Part shown: positions 63,696 to 64,000 of the stretch, piece after piece
Layout: every line of letters begins with the position of its first letter
Position numbering within the stretch: the stretch's first letter is position 1
Assembly: GCF_025460765.1 (NCBI RefSeq)
Contig: NZ_JAMWEG010000008.1
Span: forward strand, 1-64,000
Source of the DNA: Micromonospora sp. MA102
GTDB taxonomy: Bacteria; Actinomycetota; Actinomycetes; Mycobacteriales; Micromonosporaceae
DNA length: 64,000 nucleotides
Direction of reading: 5' to 3'
Program-made: the position numbers and the translations under genes
Notes under the pieces: model-generated
Told to the model about the DNA's origin: nothing
Database searches by the model: none
Seen by the model: only the letters and a program-made list of their open reading frames with translations

Positions 63696-64000
63696 CAGGC
63701 GGCCCTCCTCTGGAACTCGTGGTGCGGCCCCCGTGACTCCGCCGGGCCGGGGAAGATCCGTTCGACCTGCAACACGAGGCGCAGGTCGCCGGAGACCGTC
63801 ATGTCCCCCCGCAGCAGCGCGGCGATCGTGTTCTCCTGGCCGGTGACCAGCTCCTCGAAGAGCCGCGGCTCGGCGCCGACAACGGTGTCGGCCTCCTGGT
63901 CCTCCTGGCGGACCCGGACCTTTCCCCGGTCGATCTCCAGCAGCCAGTGCGTGGTCCGCGGCCCCTCGTGCAGGTCGAACCGGAGGGTTCCGGAGGCCTT
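63695..64000 (-). CDS. SCP2 sterol-binding domain protein (partial, 5' end beyond the window)
   Basis: The last 101 codons of a minus-strand gene are present. They encode the C-terminal part of an SCP2-type lipid-binding domain: HWLLEIDRGKVRVRQE, then AALLRGDMTVSGDLRLVLQVERIFP, typical of the SCP2 hydrophobic cavity, ending in QRRAA. It is coupled to the debranching-type gene by a TGATG overlap. SCP2 proteins carry sterols or acyl chains; the link with the glycosidase is unexplained. Confidence 0.85.
   Translation of the reverse strand, partial: KASGTLRFDLHEGPRTTHWLLEIDRGKVRVRQEDQEADTVVGAEPRLFEELVTGQENTIAALLRGDMTVSGDLRLVLQVERIFPGPAESRGPHHEFQRRAA

Overview
The window is a GC-rich actinobacterial chromosome segment. 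Third codon positions are almost all G or C, and GTG/TTG starts are common. The Shine-Dalgarno sites are GGAGG-type, or absent. Gene content (truncated haemoglobin GlbO, EttA, OtsA/OtsB with a GH15 domain, an aerobic-type cobalamin gene set, SURF1, class F sortase, a GH15/debranching-type sugar enzyme with an SCP2 neighbour) and DnaA-box-like TTGTCCACA sites fit Micromonosporaceae (Micromonospora-like). That taxonomic call is an inference from gene content, not a database result.

Layout. (1) 1-820: a low-complexity G tract, a strong terminator and two small genes, one membrane and one DUF5130/TPM-like. (2) 868-13662: a long minus-strand operon for oxidative tryptophan catabolism. Its order is tryptophan 2,3-dioxygenase, kynureninase, kynurenine 3-monooxygenase, 2-aminomuconate semialdehyde dehydrogenase, 2-keto-4-pentenoate hydratase, acylating acetaldehyde dehydrogenase, 4-hydroxy-2-oxovalerate aldolase, 4-oxalocrotonate decarboxylase, RidA-type 2-aminomuconate deaminase, 3-hydroxyanthranilate dioxygenase, ACMS decarboxylase, and a terminal amidase. 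Most junctions are 1- or 4-base stop/start overlaps. A divergent Lrp/AsnC regulator sits at the promoter end. Together they would convert tryptophan to alanine, formate, pyruvate and acetyl-CoA; no classical kynurenine formamidase is present. (3) 13754-21060: envelope and housekeeping genes (secreted membrane-anchored protein, class F sortase, HNH nuclease, MscS channel, MFS exporter, GlbO, YbjN-like protein, thioesterase). (4) 21053-27034: EttA and, divergently, the trehalose genes otsA and an OtsB-GH15 fusion. (5) 27090-45000: cobalamin genes (cysG, cobT, cobC-like, cobB, cobQ, cbiB) in three minus-strand groups, interspersed with a class A penicillin-binding protein, SURF1, an ATP-dependent DNA ligase, an M20 peptidase, a uridine-kinase-like protein, rhodanese and an SSB paralogue with acidic repeats.

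(6) 45097-47353: HPF/RaiA-like protein, an alpha/beta hydrolase and a trypsin-like-fold hypothetical protein. (7) 47521-50424: tRNA-Arg(TCT) followed by an accessory-looking block of small unknown proteins, a GrpB-family protein and a gene fragment. (8) 50473-55502: RibD/DHFR-like reductase, two SAM methyltransferases, an alpha/beta hydrolase, a polytopic membrane protein and a broken LysR regulator. (9) 55683-58736: a NarL-type two-component system with an additional kinase-like membrane protein that lacks catalytic motifs. (10) 58810-64000: unknown protein, PlsC-type acyltransferase, esterase-like hydrolase, glyoxalase-fold protein, a debranching-enzyme-type glycosidase and an SCP2-domain gene cut by the window end.

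A recurring signal is a -10-like TANNNT placed 6-8 bases before an ATG/GTG that has no ribosome binding site. I count fifteen cases, concentrated between 30.6 and 61.2 kb, which suggests many leaderless transcripts and fixes several start codons. No phage, transposase, integrase or CRISPR array was recognised, so I cannot point to a clearly new defence or biosynthetic system. The most unusual items are the leaderless 9-codon upstream ORF at 35861, the DnaA boxes before the SSB paralogue, the OtsB-GH15 fusion, and the missing formamidase in an otherwise complete kynurenine operon.
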